A DNA stretch of 64,000 nt, taken from Candidatus Anammoxibacter sp. Its GTDB lineage: Bacteria > Planctomycetota > Brocadiia > Brocadiales > Anammoxibacteraceae. A model generated the notes under the pieces. It was not told the origin of the DNA. It searched no databases and saw only the letters and a list, made by a program, of their open reading frames with translations. The stretch spans positions 1-64,000 of the forward strand of contig JAIQZQ010000031.1 in assembly GCA_021777105.1 (NCBI GenBank), in the 5' to 3' direction. The first letter of the stretch is position 1; each line of letters opens with the position of its first letter. Position numbers and translations under genes: made by a program. This document shows positions 55,914 through 64,000 of the stretch, piece by piece.

Positions 55914-58900
55914 ATGGCTAAAAAATTAAGACATTCTCTTTTAGGCCACAAGGGGTTAATTACAAGGATAATTTGGTCGCCCGGCGCGGAGCTTTTGATT
56001 TCAGGATCCAACGACCGCACTATAAAGGTGTGGAGCGCTGAAACCGGCAATCTGAAAGAGACTTTTCCTTCTCCATACAGCACGATCACAAATCTTGTAT
56101 GGTCACCGGATGGAATCTCGATTGCCTCAGGCTCAATTTATGAAGATATCTATGTCATGGCGGCGCGGACCGGAATGTTTCAGGGAAAACTAACCGGGCA
56201 TTCGGGCTGGATTACTTCTATAGCCTGGTCGTCTGACGGCGGTTTATTAGCGTCGTCTTGCGCGGACGAAATGGTCAGAATTTGGAGCACTAAGACTTTT
56301 GGGCTGGAAAAGCAACTGAAAGGCCACAAAACAATGGTAGGCTTTGTGGCCTGGTCGCCGAAAGCCGATATGCTGGCTACAGGCTCGTCAGGCGGCAAGA
56401 TTCGGATATGGGATCGTAATTCGTGGGAACAAATAAACATACTTGAAGAGCATAAGGACGCAATCACATGGTTAATTTGGTCTCCCGACGGAGCGGCAAT
56501 AGCCACGGCATCCGCCGACGACACTATTCGCGTGTGGCAATATAATAACAAAAAGAGCGAAAGAATTCTAAAAAGCGAACTAAAAAGGATTTCGTGTCTT
56601 TCATACTCATTTGACGGCAGCCTGCTTGCCGCTATGGATGAAAGCGGCCTTGTTTGTGTCTGGGAATGCCAAACCTGGGAAATGGTGGATGATTTTACCG
56701 AGCCGTCAGCAGGACGGTTGCGCGGAGGCCTGGCTTTTCACCCAAAGCGACAAGAGCTTGCGACTATCTCGGAAAAAAAGAGCGTTATAAATATTTGGGA
56801 GCTATTGCATAAAGCCAAGCCAAAGACGGCCAAGATATCAACGTCCGCCGATGGTCAATATGTCATGGCAAAACTTATGGTAGCAGGCGATATCGCGGCG
56901 GCGGCGGCCAAGACTTTAACGTCTATTTCAAAAGCTTCGCAGACCTCAAACAATTGCAACATTATTACCCTGGAAGGGGTCAAGGTTAAATCCGGCGACA
57001 AAATCTCTGAATTACGTGAAATTGCATTATGGGATGTTTCCATCCTGCCAAATTGCAAGGTTGCCTATCAATCGCAAATGGACAATGTGGCAGCCGCAAT
57101 TGTTTTTCTGGAAGTTACGGGAAAAAGCGACCCGTTTGCCGGTGTGCGCTATTGGAACCAGGCCATAAACCAAAGTTTCGCCGTTCACAAAAAATCGGAT
57201 TCAAAACTTAAAAAAGTTCTGGTTGTTGTTCATCCCAACCCGCAAAAGTTGCAAAGCAGCCTTGCCCGTATTAAAGCCGTTTCAGACGACATGGGATTTG
57301 AAAGATTTATTGTGGCAAAGAACAAAAACTGGAAAAACATTCCAGGATTGGCCGACCTCCTGTATAAATTAGTCGCATGGGATGAAATGCCGAAAGTTGG
57401 GTCTATTAATCTCTATAATGATGTTAAGGCTTTTCTTCTCGCGCAAAAGGAGTCCGGATTGCTGCTTTCCAATGTAACTGATCTGCACAACGCTTTTGTT
57501 TGCTCCAACAAGTCGTTCTCGCAGGCGGCAGACCTGCGCGAACAGTTTGACGTTTGCGTTAGAAACGCCGGGGCGGCAGGTTTTGTGCGAAAGCTAAACT
57601 TTGAAGAGATTGTGCTTTTTAAACCTGAACTGCTTAACATATATGTGGAAGCTCTAATTAAAGCGACCGGGAATGAGCCTGAAGGGCTTGGCAACTTGAG
57701 CGAAGAGGCCGCGCGGGCAGGATCATTTAAAATACCATCCGCCTCAAAAATAAAAGATCAAGCGCAGGAGAGCCGGCTTCTAATCGCCGCGGTTGAAGAG
57801 CTTGTGCATCTTGGCATTGCTGTTCGGGAAACTACCAATAGGGGGCAATTACTGGTAGTTCCGCGACAATTGGCTTATCGAAACGTGAATATGGACGCCC
57901 CAAAAGACAAAGCATCGATTTTGCAATTCAAAGGCCCCGCCTTAAATGTGTTTGCCGCGTTAATTGTAAATATTGCTTACAGCGGCAATTTTAAAAAGAA
58001 GGATTTATTAATGAACGCAGCCACTTTTGCGTCGCCGGCAGGCGGGACATGCGGAATTTTGTTGCGTAAAAGAGGCGAGTTTGCAGGCGAAATAGTCTTG
58101 TTTTTTGACGCAACCACCAGCGGCGAAACACGCTCTATGTTTGATAGTTATGTTCAGGCTAATTTAACACGCATTGCCATGCCCGGCAGCGCCAGTAGAC
58201 AACAGGTTTTTGCGTGCCATGAGTGCGGCGAGGTTATCGCCGACCGCCTGGTAAAAAAACGGCAGGAATTGGGCCGCGACTCCATCAACTGCCCTGTTTG
58301 CGACACCTCTATTTCACTTGCGCCGGGCCATGCGCCTACGCCGGCCCCGACCACGCATGTTCAACAACAGACCATTGCTCAAGCGCCGGCCCCTACGCCG
58401 CCGGCCCCGGTTAAAGTTGAGAAACCGGCTAAAAAGCCGGCGCAGACCGAGCAGCCCGCCGAGGCAAAACCTTCGCCGGGAACTCAAACATTTTTAGATT
58501 GGGCCGGGTCGTCAAAAGGCACATTTGCCATTGTTTTTACCGACATTCTGGGTTCGTCGGTTTTGGGGAATAAACTTGGCAACGAAAAATATAGAGAAGT
58601 GCGAAAAGCTCATTTTGAACAAGCAAGAGAATTCCTGAATAAGTATGACGGGTATGAGATAAAGACTATCGGCGATTCGGTAATGGCGGCGTTTAGAACG
58701 GCAGCCGAAGTGCTTGATTTCGGCCTTGATCTGTTTGCCACCACAGGCAACCCTTTAATAAAGATCAGGGTGGGCATACATATCGGGCCTGTAAGCATTG
58801 AGCAAAATGACGCTTTCGGCATTACAGTTAATTACGCCGCCCGCGTGGAGGGTATGGCCAAAGGCGCCGAAGTTTGGGTTAGCAATGAAGCAAAAACGCA

Positions 58901-59015
58901 TATTGATCAGGAAGGATTAAAACGCCACGATGAATTGCAATGGACGTCGCATGACAACTGCGAACTTAAGGGGTTTCAGGGAAAGCATAAACTCTGGTCA
59001 ATAGCTAATCTTTAG
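55914..59015 (+). CDS. WD40 - degenerate ROC - COR-like - zinc ribbon - adenylate/guanylate cyclase
   Basis: 1033 residues. Residues 1-300 hold about seven WD40 repeats (for example GHKGLITRIIWSPGAELLIS). About 305-510 resembles a ROC GTPase that lost its P-loop (AKLMVAGDIAAAAAKTLTS in place of G-x4-GKS/T) and has WDVSILPN in place of WDxxG. A COR-like region with PELLNIYVEALIKATGNEPE follows, then a zinc ribbon with CHECGE and CPVCDTSI (about 765-805) and a Pro/Ala linker. The C-terminal class III cyclase has FTDILGSS, EIKTIGDSVMAAF and VNYAARVEG, with both metal-binding Asp and the Asn-x3-Arg present. It probably makes cAMP or cGMP in response to a scaffolded signal. Confidence 0.82.
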   Translation: MAKKLRHSLLGHKGLITRIIWSPGAELLISGSNDRTIKVWSAETGNLKETFPSPYSTITNLVWSPDGISIASGSIYEDIYVMAARTGMFQGKLTGHSGWITSIAWSSDGGLLASSCADEMVRIWSTKTFGLEKQLKGHKTMVGFVAWSPKADMLATGSSGGKIRIWDRNSWEQINILEEHKDAITWLIWSPDGAAIATASADDTIRVWQYNNKKSERILKSELKRISCLSYSFDGSLLAAMDESGLVCVWECQTWEMVDDFTEPSAGRLRGGLAFHPKRQELATISEKKSVINIWELLHKAKPKTAKISTSADGQYVMAKLMVAGDIAAAAAKTLTSISKASQTSNNCNIITLEGVKVKSGDKISELREIALWDVSILPNCKVAYQSQMDNVAAAIVFLEVTGKSDPFAGVRYWNQAINQSFAVHKKSDSKLKKVLVVVHPNPQKLQSSLARIKAVSDDMGFERFIVAKNKNWKNIPGLADLLYKLVAWDEMPKVGSINLYNDVKAFLLAQKESGLLLSNVTDLHNAFVCSNKSFSQAADLREQFDVCVRNAGAAGFVRKLNFEEIVLFKPELLNIYVEALIKATGNEPEGLGNLSEEAARAGSFKIPSASKIKDQAQESRLLIAAVEELVHLGIAVRETTNRGQLLVVPRQLAYRNVNMDAPKDKASILQFKGPALNVFAALIVNIAYSGNFKKKDLLMNAATFASPAGGTCGILLRKRGEFAGEIVLFFDATTSGETRSMFDSYVQANLTRIAMPGSASRQQVFACHECGEVIADRLVKKRQELGRDSINCPVCDTSISLAPGHAPTPAPTTHVQQQTIAQAPAPTPPAPVKVEKPAKKPAQTEQPAEAKPSPGTQTFLDWAGSSKGTFAIVFTDILGSSVLGNKLGNEKYREVRKAHFEQAREFLNKYDGYEIKTIGDSVMAAFRTAAEVLDFGLDLFATTGNPLIKIRVGIHIGPVSIEQNDAFGITVNYAARVEGMAKGAEVWVSNEAKTHIDQEGLKRHDELQWTSHDNCELKGFQGKHKLWSIANL

Positions 59016-59041
59016 AGTAGCCGGCGTGTGTTGTTAAAAGG

Positions 59042-59518
59042 TCAATCCGATTTGGCAGGGGGCGCATCATGCATACCCAGTTCTTTTTTTAGTTTTCTTT
59101 TTATCTCTTCCACTGTTAATTTACCCAAAACAGGACAGACGTCGCAGTTAAAGTCTTTCACTTCGCTTATCAACATATCATCATCAATTATGCACCTTTC
59201 GTTAAAGGCAATAAACAGGTTTGATGGGAATATTTTGCAAACATCAGGCTTCTCTGCAGAAGTCCAGATTTTGCAGGAAAACTTACCGTCTTCCTCATGC
59301 AGTTGCGAGCATGGTATTTTTATATCCAGACAATAAATCTCCTTGCCGTCTTCCTGCAATCCCGTGCGTTTTGCAGTTACGGTGTTGCCCGCTAACAACC
59401 TGTGCCTCCGCACCAAATCTCCGCTGTCTGTAAAAAAATACCTTAAACCTTGGCAACAATTTGCGCAGCTCTGACACAGGTCCGACGTCACAAGGCTGGA
59501 TTTATTATACTCTTCCAT
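59042..59518 (-). CDS. YkgJ-family cysteine-cluster protein
   Basis: 158 residues. The Cys pattern is CQSCANCCQGLRYFF near the start, then CLDIKIPCSQLHEEDGKFSC and a second group of cysteines, including CDVCPVLG near the end. This corresponds to the YkgJ/CxxCxxCC family, believed to bind zinc or an Fe-S cluster. The function is unknown. It is convergent with the cyclase gene, with 26 bp between stops, so no common transcript is likely. Start ATG at 59518. Confidence 0.88.
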   Translation of the reverse strand: MEEYNKSSLVTSDLCQSCANCCQGLRYFFTDSGDLVRRHRLLAGNTVTAKRTGLQEDGKEIYCLDIKIPCSQLHEEDGKFSCKIWTSAEKPDVCKIFPSNLFIAFNERCIIDDDMLISEVKDFNCDVCPVLGKLTVEEIKRKLKKELGMHDAPPAKSD

Positions 59519-59646
59519 TATTCCGGGTCATGGTTAAACTGTTTAAGAAATTTTGTAGCAACGCAGAAGTATACAGTATTTACAACGCATAATCCAGCGC
59601 AAAAGGGAGAAATGTTTGCAAAAATTGAAAAAAATGGATTCCGTTT

Positions 59647-60666
59647 TCAGCTGAATTTCGGCCTTTCCCGGGCCATAATAAGTATTTTGTCCCCGTCGTT
59701 GATTATGCGGCTGTTTGGCGGGTTAATTATAATCTCCTTTTGGCCCCTTGGCTCTACAGCAATCAGAACAGCGTCAAATTTCTCTTTTAAACTGCGCAAC
59801 GCATCTATAAAACTGTTGCCCACAATTTCCTTAGGCGTATTCAGCTTATAGATCTCATTCCCAAACCCGTTGCTCACTAACTCGGAAAACACCCTGTTAA
59901 CACCCGGATCAAGCGCGGATTGCGCCAAAAGCCGGCAGCTTAACTCGCCGGTGACAATTATCTCGTCGGCTCCGGCAAGTTCGCAATGTTTCCTGTTCTT
60001 TACATTCGATATCTCAATGCATGTGTAAACGTTTTTGTTCAGGTTTTTAACAGTCAATATGTCCATAAGGACTTTAGCGTCCCTGGTATGCGACTCAACA
60101 GACTCGTCGGATACAATTATCACCGTCAAAGCCTCTTTTAGGTTTGCCAGTTCCATAGTATGCTCAGTCACCTCGCCTTTCACAAAGAAGACGCCTTTAT
60201 ATTCGACCGGCTGTTCCGGAATGTTTGAAACGAGCACAATAGAGGTATTGTCCATCTTTTTATCCACTTTCAACTCCTCTATTATTTCCTGCGTCTTATA
60301 GTTCCATCCGCACACAATGAAATGGTCTTTTACATTAACTTTGTTCAATCCTTTTCCCTGTTTCATCCTTCCTTCAACAAATATGCTTGCCACGTTTGCC
60401 GTAAACATCCCCAGCAATCCAATGCCGAGAAACATTAAACATCCGGCCACTATCCTGCCCTTAAAAGTGGCCGGCACATAATCGCCGTAACCAACCGTTG
60501 TTATTGTGACAACGCACCACCAAAACGCGTCGCGCAATGGAAGATTATTTTCAAACAGGGAAATACACCCGATGCTTGAAACCATAACAACCAGGGTCAG
60601 CAAAAAAAGCTTGGCCAGTTTATTTTCCCTTATTAAATAAAGCAATCTCGAAAAGAATGATATCAT
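59647..60666 (-). CDS. two-TM potassium channel with TrkA-N (RCK) domain
   Basis: 339 residues from the ATG at 60666; a TTG at 60684 would add 6 residues. The N-terminal hydrophobic helix KLFLLTLVVMVSSIGCISLF is followed by the pore filter TTVGYGDYVPAT and a second helix. The cytosolic RCK domain begins HFIVCGWNYKTQEIIEEL with the dinucleotide-binding fold, though G-x-G-x-x-G is altered to CGWNYKTQ. A C-terminal TrkA-C-like domain with GNSFIDALRSL follows. It gates K+ flux at the inner membrane in response to ligand. Confidence 0.9.
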   Translation of the reverse strand: MISFFSRLLYLIRENKLAKLFLLTLVVMVSSIGCISLFENNLPLRDAFWWCVVTITTVGYGDYVPATFKGRIVAGCLMFLGIGLLGMFTANVASIFVEGRMKQGKGLNKVNVKDHFIVCGWNYKTQEIIEELKVDKKMDNTSIVLVSNIPEQPVEYKGVFFVKGEVTEHTMELANLKEALTVIIVSDESVESHTRDAKVLMDILTVKNLNKNVYTCIEISNVKNRKHCELAGADEIIVTGELSCRLLAQSALDPGVNRVFSELVSNGFGNEIYKLNTPKEIVGNSFIDALRSLKEKFDAVLIAVEPRGQKEIIINPPNSRIINDGDKILIMARERPKFS

Positions 60667-60777
60667 ATCGCCGCAAACCCGCAACTAAAAAAATAATGAA
60701 ACCTCTAAGTTCAAACGAATCTCAGTGATAATATTATTCTCGTTAATAAAAGAAGCCAAAGCTCTCCGTATAAATCT

Positions 60778-60961
60778 AGTGACTAAAGTTATCTAAAGTA
60801 AAAAGTGAACTAAAGTTATGGTATATATTTTTTATTTGCAAATAACTATGAATAAATGCTTAAAAATCTAGAAAGCGTCTACACTTTAGTTACCCGCTTT
60901 TTAATAAAAAGAAAATACCGAAACTTTAGATCACTTTAGTTCACTTAAAACTTTAGTCACT
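60778..60961 (+). mobile_element. family A MITE-like element, complete (184 bp)
   Basis: Starts AGTGACTAAAGTTATC and ends CTTTAGTCACT. The arms are inverted, and the centre (TATTTTTTATTTGCAAATAA, then GCGTCTACACTTTAGT) is close to that of 10750-10932. It ends 5 bp from the stop codon of the FAH-family gene. Confidence 0.78.
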
Positions 60962-60966
60962 TGTAT

Positions 60967-61863
60967 TTATTCACTTACAACCCTGTTGACTAAAGTCCCA
61001 ATCCCCTCAATGCCGGCTTCCACTAAATCACCGGGTTTAAGGGGCGACACCCCTTCAGGCGTGCCGGAGCATATTATATCGCCCGGAAACAGGGTCATAT
61101 ACTGTGAAATATAACTTATAATTTCGGCGCCGTTGTTAATCATGAATTTCGTGTTGCCTTTTTGCCTTGTTTCACCGTTAACGGTAAGAACCAATTCCAG
61201 ATTGCCGGGATCTTTGACAAAATCTTTCGGGACTATAAAAGGCCCCACAGGCAAAAATGTGTCAAAATTCTTAGACCGCACCCACGGCATCTCATTTGAA
61301 ATATCCGCTTTTTGTAAATTCCTGGCAGTAATGTCGTTAACTATTGTGTACCCCGCAATGTTGCTTAAAGCCTGTTCGGGCGACGCGGATTTTGTCCCTT
61401 TTCCAATAACGATTCCAAGCTCAATCTCATGGTCAACCCTGTCAACTATCTTTGGATATACGATATCTCCCTGATGCGGCAATATCGTGTTAACCGTTTT
61501 CGTAAAAAATATAGGCTCCTCAACCGGCTCGTTTCCAAGCTCCCTGGCATGAGCGCAATAATTCCTGGCAAGGGCCAATACCTTTGAAGGCTGAACAGGC
61601 GGCTCAAACTTTATATCCCTTTTCTCCGCAAATCCACTAATAAGCCTGTTTTCTTCCAAGAACCTTAAAACCCCTGTCAATATCTCCCCGGTAAACACAC
61701 CGGCCTCAATCATCTCAACAACAGTATTGAATTTAAAACCGTTGTATTTCGTTTCATGTTGAACATACTTTCCCCAGGCTCCGGTAAAATTTATCAGCGT
61801 TTCGTCCGCTTGCATGCCGATAAACTTCTCATTTGAAATTGAATAGGTTAATATTTTTAGCAT
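60967..61863 (-). CDS. fumarylacetoacetate hydrolase-family enzyme
   Basis: 298 residues from the ATG at 61863; an upstream frame adds 16 residues unlike the family. PSKVLALARNYCAHARELGN, IFFTKTVNTILPHQGDIVYP, DHEIELGIVIGKG (metal-binding Glu residues) and GYTIVNDITARNLQ are the FAH signatures, ending GDIICSGTPEGVSPLKPGD. Members hydrolyse C-C bonds, decarboxylate or act on oxaloacetate-like diketones; the substrate here cannot be told. A family A repeat begins 5 bp after its stop. No catabolic neighbours are visible. Confidence 0.92.
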   Translation of the reverse strand: MLKILTYSISNEKFIGMQADETLINFTGAWGKYVQHETKYNGFKFNTVVEMIEAGVFTGEILTGVLRFLEENRLISGFAEKRDIKFEPPVQPSKVLALARNYCAHARELGNEPVEEPIFFTKTVNTILPHQGDIVYPKIVDRVDHEIELGIVIGKGTKSASPEQALSNIAGYTIVNDITARNLQKADISNEMPWVRSKNFDTFLPVGPFIVPKDFVKDPGNLELVLTVNGETRQKGNTKFMINNGAEIISYISQYMTLFPGDIICSGTPEGVSPLKPGDLVEAGIEGIGTLVNRVVSE

Positions 61864-62152
61864 ATTTCCATGTGTCTCCTGTTTTTTATGACAGACAATG
61901 CGTCTTATCATTTAAAACATACGGTTTTCCCAATAAAAAGGTTTTCTGCTAGTGCGCGCAAACGCTATTATCCAAATATACTCTTCATATTCATCGTAAT
62001 AAATAAAATAGGGAAAATCTTTAGACCGAAATCAGGCGATTTTAACAATACAGAAATTGGTAAAACAGGCTGTACGACTGTTTTGAGTGTTTACCACATG
62101 TAAGACGCCGTAACGCTAATGTCACCCATTAGGTGAAAACAACCTCCATCGT
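61864..62152. other. intergenic, no gene seen
   Basis: AT-rich DNA upstream of the FAH gene; no supported gene. Confidence 0.4.
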
Positions 62153-62225
62153 GTCATTTCGAACAGATGTGAGAAATCTTATGACACTGACGGGTTTTAG
62201 GATTTCTCACTCCGTTCGAAATGAC
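62153..62225. repeat. hairpin repeat J
   Basis: GTCATTTCGAACAGATGTGA and AGAAATC pair with GATTTCTCACTCCGTTCGAA and ATGAC, a 73-bp element with 25-bp imperfect inverted arms. Similar GTCATTTCGAAC hairpins are widespread between genes in metagenomic genomes. Confidence 0.75.
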
Positions 62226-62254
62226 AAACATTTTAAAGAATCGCCTGATTTAGG

Positions 62255-62445
62255 TTAGAGCAAATGTCTTCTAACACCGTATTCGGTTGTAGTAGATATT
62301 TTGGGGTTTTCCTGTATTAAAATAAGAGATTCCTGTATCTCTTTCTCAAAATCCAAGCCAAGGCCTACGACCTTATCTTCATAAAATAGTCCACTGCATG
62401 CCAAAGTTCCCTCTCTGCTTCTTCATGGATAATTATCTTTTTCAT
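62255..62445 (-). pseudogene. frameshifted RelE/ParE-type toxin
   Basis: The ATG (62443-62445) overlaps the antitoxin stop by 4 bp. The first frame reads KKIIIHEEAERELWHAVDYF and runs to an early TAG. A one-base shift recovers EDKVVGLGLDFEKEIQESLI, then LIQENPKI, and stops after EYGVRRHLL. Together they give a ParE/RelE toxin with one frameshift near the end of the first helix and a missing C-terminus. The module is inactive on the toxin side. Confidence 0.75.
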
Positions 62446-62681
62446 TGATATTTGGCCCTGATTTCAGACAGTACTTGCTCGGCGGGCCTACCTTTTGCGG
62501 CGCCGGCCTTAATTTCCTTAACTCGCCGGTTAATCTCCATTTCCCATGAGTTATTAACATCAGAATCAGATTCAGCATCTCCATCCAGGCTTACAATTAA
62601 CTCATGCGCTAATTTAGCGCGATCATTTATCGGCAAAGATAATACTTCATTTGTCATTTTGTCTAACAAAGCAGACATCAT
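62442..62681 (-). CDS. addiction-module component antitoxin (RelB-like)
   Basis: 79 residues. LDKMTNEVLSLPINDRAKLA, then HELIVSLDGDAESD and SWEMEINRRVKEIKAG match the putative addiction module component family. The C-terminal helix EQVLSEIRAKY is intact. Its stop overlaps the ATG of a frameshifted toxin. Start at the first of two adjacent ATG codons (62681). The antitoxin is complete but has no local toxin. Confidence 0.87.
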   Translation of the reverse strand: MMSALLDKMTNEVLSLPINDRAKLAHELIVSLDGDAESDSDVNNSWEMEINRRVKEIKAGAAKGRPAEQVLSEIRAKYQ

Positions 62682-62693
62682 ACTCCTCCATAT

Positions 62694-62940
62694 TTATATA
62701 AGAACAAACATTTTTTTATTAAGGTTATTCTTTTCTATCACCGGGATTTTATCCCCATACCTTATTTTTACAATTAACCAGCCTTCCAAAACAGCGCTCA
62801 ATTCTTTCTGTCACATATACCGCGTTTTTAAAAAAAAAGATTACGCCGAGCCACTGTTTAGTCTTTCCCGCAAAGGTATTATCTTCAAGTATCTCGTAAC
62901 TTGCCTTGCTCATAGTCTTATTTATAAACTCTCTAATCAT
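62694..62940 (-). pseudogene. frameshifted HicB-like antitoxin
   Basis: Starts REFINKTMSKASYEILEDN, closely similar to the HicB-like protein at 25002. After GVIFFFKNAVYV the frame shifts near 62815; the next frame continues QKELSAVLEGWLIVKIRYGD, then KIPVIEK to a stop. An A9 run at 62828-62836 lies nearby and may be the origin of the shift. No hicA-like fragment is seen beside it. It ends 12 bp before the addiction-module antitoxin. Confidence 0.75.
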
Positions 62941-63137
62941 TATATTTCCATTTTAATCAGCTGGAAAAGTTTTGGCTTCGATTATTCATCCTGTTTTTCA
63001 AAAGTACACACATCATTTTAATAAAATAGATCATAATATCAATAAATAAACAAAACCACCGGTTATACAAAGCAAAACTAAAAAGCAAAGGGTAAAAGTG
63101 TGGTAAAAATTTGAAATTTCTAAGGGTTTGTACTGCC

Positions 63138-63163
63138 GGCGCGAGGTTCAACCTCGCGCTAAA
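63138..63163. repeat. hairpin repeat H, second copy
   Basis: GGCGCGAGGTTCAACCTCGC followed by GCTAAA, as at 35434-35459. A perfect 8-bp stem (GCGAGGTT/AACCTCGC). Confidence 0.7.
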
Positions 63164-63250
63164 GCAAATTTTAGCGATTGAAGCAAGGAGGCATTAAAAT
63201 TCCAGTGACGCGGATTTAAGAGGACGCCAATCATTACAATACAATTATTT

Positions 63251-63661
63251 TTACACTGCGCGCAACAAGGCCTTAAATCCTGTTTGCTCAAAATGGCGAT
63301 CCGTAGTCAACGCATCTGTCAAGTTGCGATCTTTCATAACGACGAAAGATATGCAATCCGTCAGCCCCCACTCCTTGTCCATTCGGGAAGAGTAAAGTTC
63401 TATGGCCTTAGAAAACAGGTCGGAACTTACTGTAACAACTTCAACTTCATCATCAGTTCTTAAATCATTTAATGTCTCAACCGATAATTCCCGCCACTGT
63501 GACTTGGATAATGCATTGCCAATTTCAGTTAAAACAGCTTCAGTTGTGATAAGCGGAGCTTCAATATTGTTGGCCAATTCAAGAGCCGTGTTATGGTATT
63601 CATCATTCGCATTCACCAATGACAAAACATAACTGGTATCTAAAAATATATGCTTGCTCAT
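63251..63661 (-). CDS. vapC: VapC-type PIN-domain toxin
   Basis: 136 residues. HIFLDTSYVLSLVNANDEYH has the first PIN Asp, TEAVLTEIGNAL the conserved Glu, and LTDCISFVVMKDRNLTDALT with TTDRHFEQTGF the last Asp pair, so the acidic RNase site is complete. VapC cleaves tRNA or rRNA. The start overlaps the stop of the upstream antitoxin by 4 bp. This is a complete pair and the last gene pair in the window. Confidence 0.92.
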   Translation of the reverse strand: MSKHIFLDTSYVLSLVNANDEYHNTALELANNIEAPLITTEAVLTEIGNALSKSQWRELSVETLNDLRTDDEVEVVTVSSDLFSKAIELYSSRMDKEWGLTDCISFVVMKDRNLTDALTTDRHFEQTGFKALLRAV

Positions 63662-63888
63662 CGTTTTTCAGTCCCGTACAGATAATGGTCATGTTGCTCA
63701 GCCAGATCGGAAATACCTAAATCTTGAGCGCGCGCTGCGATTTGTTGGAGGATCTTTTTCTTTCGTTTAATTTTTTTTTGAGGCGGCGACTCTACTCGAA
63801 TTAAATAGCGGTGGTTAGGTTTTAAATCAACATCCTCTTCCGGTTTAAGAACAAGGCCATCAAATGTCGCATAAAGTGTCTTAGTCAT
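63658..63888 (-). CDS. vapB: VapB-like antitoxin
   Basis: 76 residues from the ATG at 63888, with GGAGAGAG 6 nt upstream; TTG and ATG codons further out are possible. TKTLYATFDGLVLKPEEDVD resembles the N-terminal strand of antitoxins of PIN toxins. A KKIKRKKKILQQIAARAQDL helix is basic, and a tail ending HDHYLYGTEKR would bind the toxin. It overlaps vapC by 4 bp. Confidence 0.8.
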   Translation of the reverse strand: MTKTLYATFDGLVLKPEEDVDLKPNHRYLIRVESPPQKKIKRKKKILQQIAARAQDLGISDLAEQHDHYLYGTEKR

Positions 63889-64000
63889 GGCTCTCTCCAT
63901 TGTCAAAATAAGAGTTGTACACTGAATTGCAGGTAAATCTAAAATATATTTTGTTCACCGGCTTAATTTAAACGAAAACAATCCGGTTTGTCAATGGCAA

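Noticed and set aside
1..64000. tRNA or rRNA genes
   Set aside because: No cloverleaf-like segment or rRNA-like block was recognised while reading; this is a visual check only and should be confirmed with tRNAscan-SE and an rRNA search.

Overview
This window looks like a chromosomal stretch from an AT-rich, strictly anaerobic, Gram-negative-type bacterium, most likely uncultured. The grounds are a monofunctional Ni-Fe CO dehydrogenase (cooS), a complete heterodisulfide-reductase/flavin-oxidoreductase operon (hdrABC plus flxABCD-like genes), an LPS-sugar gene (rfbD-like) and many TTG/GTG starts. The long RNase HII-like protein, the ROC-COR proteins and the repeat-filled intergenic regions would fit the PVC/Omnitrophota side of the tree. 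That placement is an inference with low confidence. I recognised no rRNA, tRNA, CRISPR array or full insertion sequence.

Layout. 1-4.7 kb: tail of an unknown gene, an AAA+ ATPase followed by a truncated subtilase partner (an ietAS-like pair missing its protease domain), a PIN-like protein, leftover antitoxins and a sirtuin. 4.8-10.7 kb (minus strand): tyrA, a YbhN-like membrane protein and uvrA in tight succession, then an rfbD-like gene. 11-21.4 kb (minus strand): a tandem flavoprotein fusion, hdrC, hdrB, hdrA, an MvhD-like gene, an 11-residue-repeat coiled-coil protein, two Fe-S proteins and an FAD/NAD(P) protein. This is probably a soluble electron-bifurcating complex. 21.7-36.5 kb: accessory DNA with many toxin-antitoxin modules, several with the toxin cut away and the antitoxin intact; a ROC-COR GTPase with an Ala-rich N-terminus; a TIR/deoxyribosyltransferase-like protein; a RadC-Rpn-tail fusion; and a secreted protein. 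37-43.5 kb: hybrid histidine kinase, DUF5131, DUF4922 and cooS. 43.8-51.4 kb: zinc-ribbon protein, hicBA, an LRR-ROC-COR protein, relBE and an M48 protease. 52-62 kb: RNase HII-like protein, a UXX-star selenoprotein with an in-frame UGA and a SECIS-like hairpin, asd, truA, a WD40/pseudo-ROC/cyclase signalling protein, a Cys-cluster protein, a K+ channel and an FAH-family enzyme. 62-64 kb: two decayed toxin-antitoxin modules and an intact vapBC.

How it fits together. The Hdr-Flx operon would couple NAD(P)H, ferredoxin and a disulfide or other acceptor, and cooS could feed ferredoxin. Around this metabolic core the window carries three ROC/COR-type proteins, remnants of defence modules, and at least eight families of short inverted repeats (about 40-250 bp). 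Several repeats sit at gene ends or beside truncated genes, which suggests that small non-autonomous elements have shaped the locus. The strongest single observation is the selenocysteine gene at 53.3-53.5 kb. The best candidates for poorly described biology are the shared C-terminal module of the two ROC-COR proteins with the neighbouring TIR-like gene, and the coiled-coil protein embedded in the Hdr-Flx operon.
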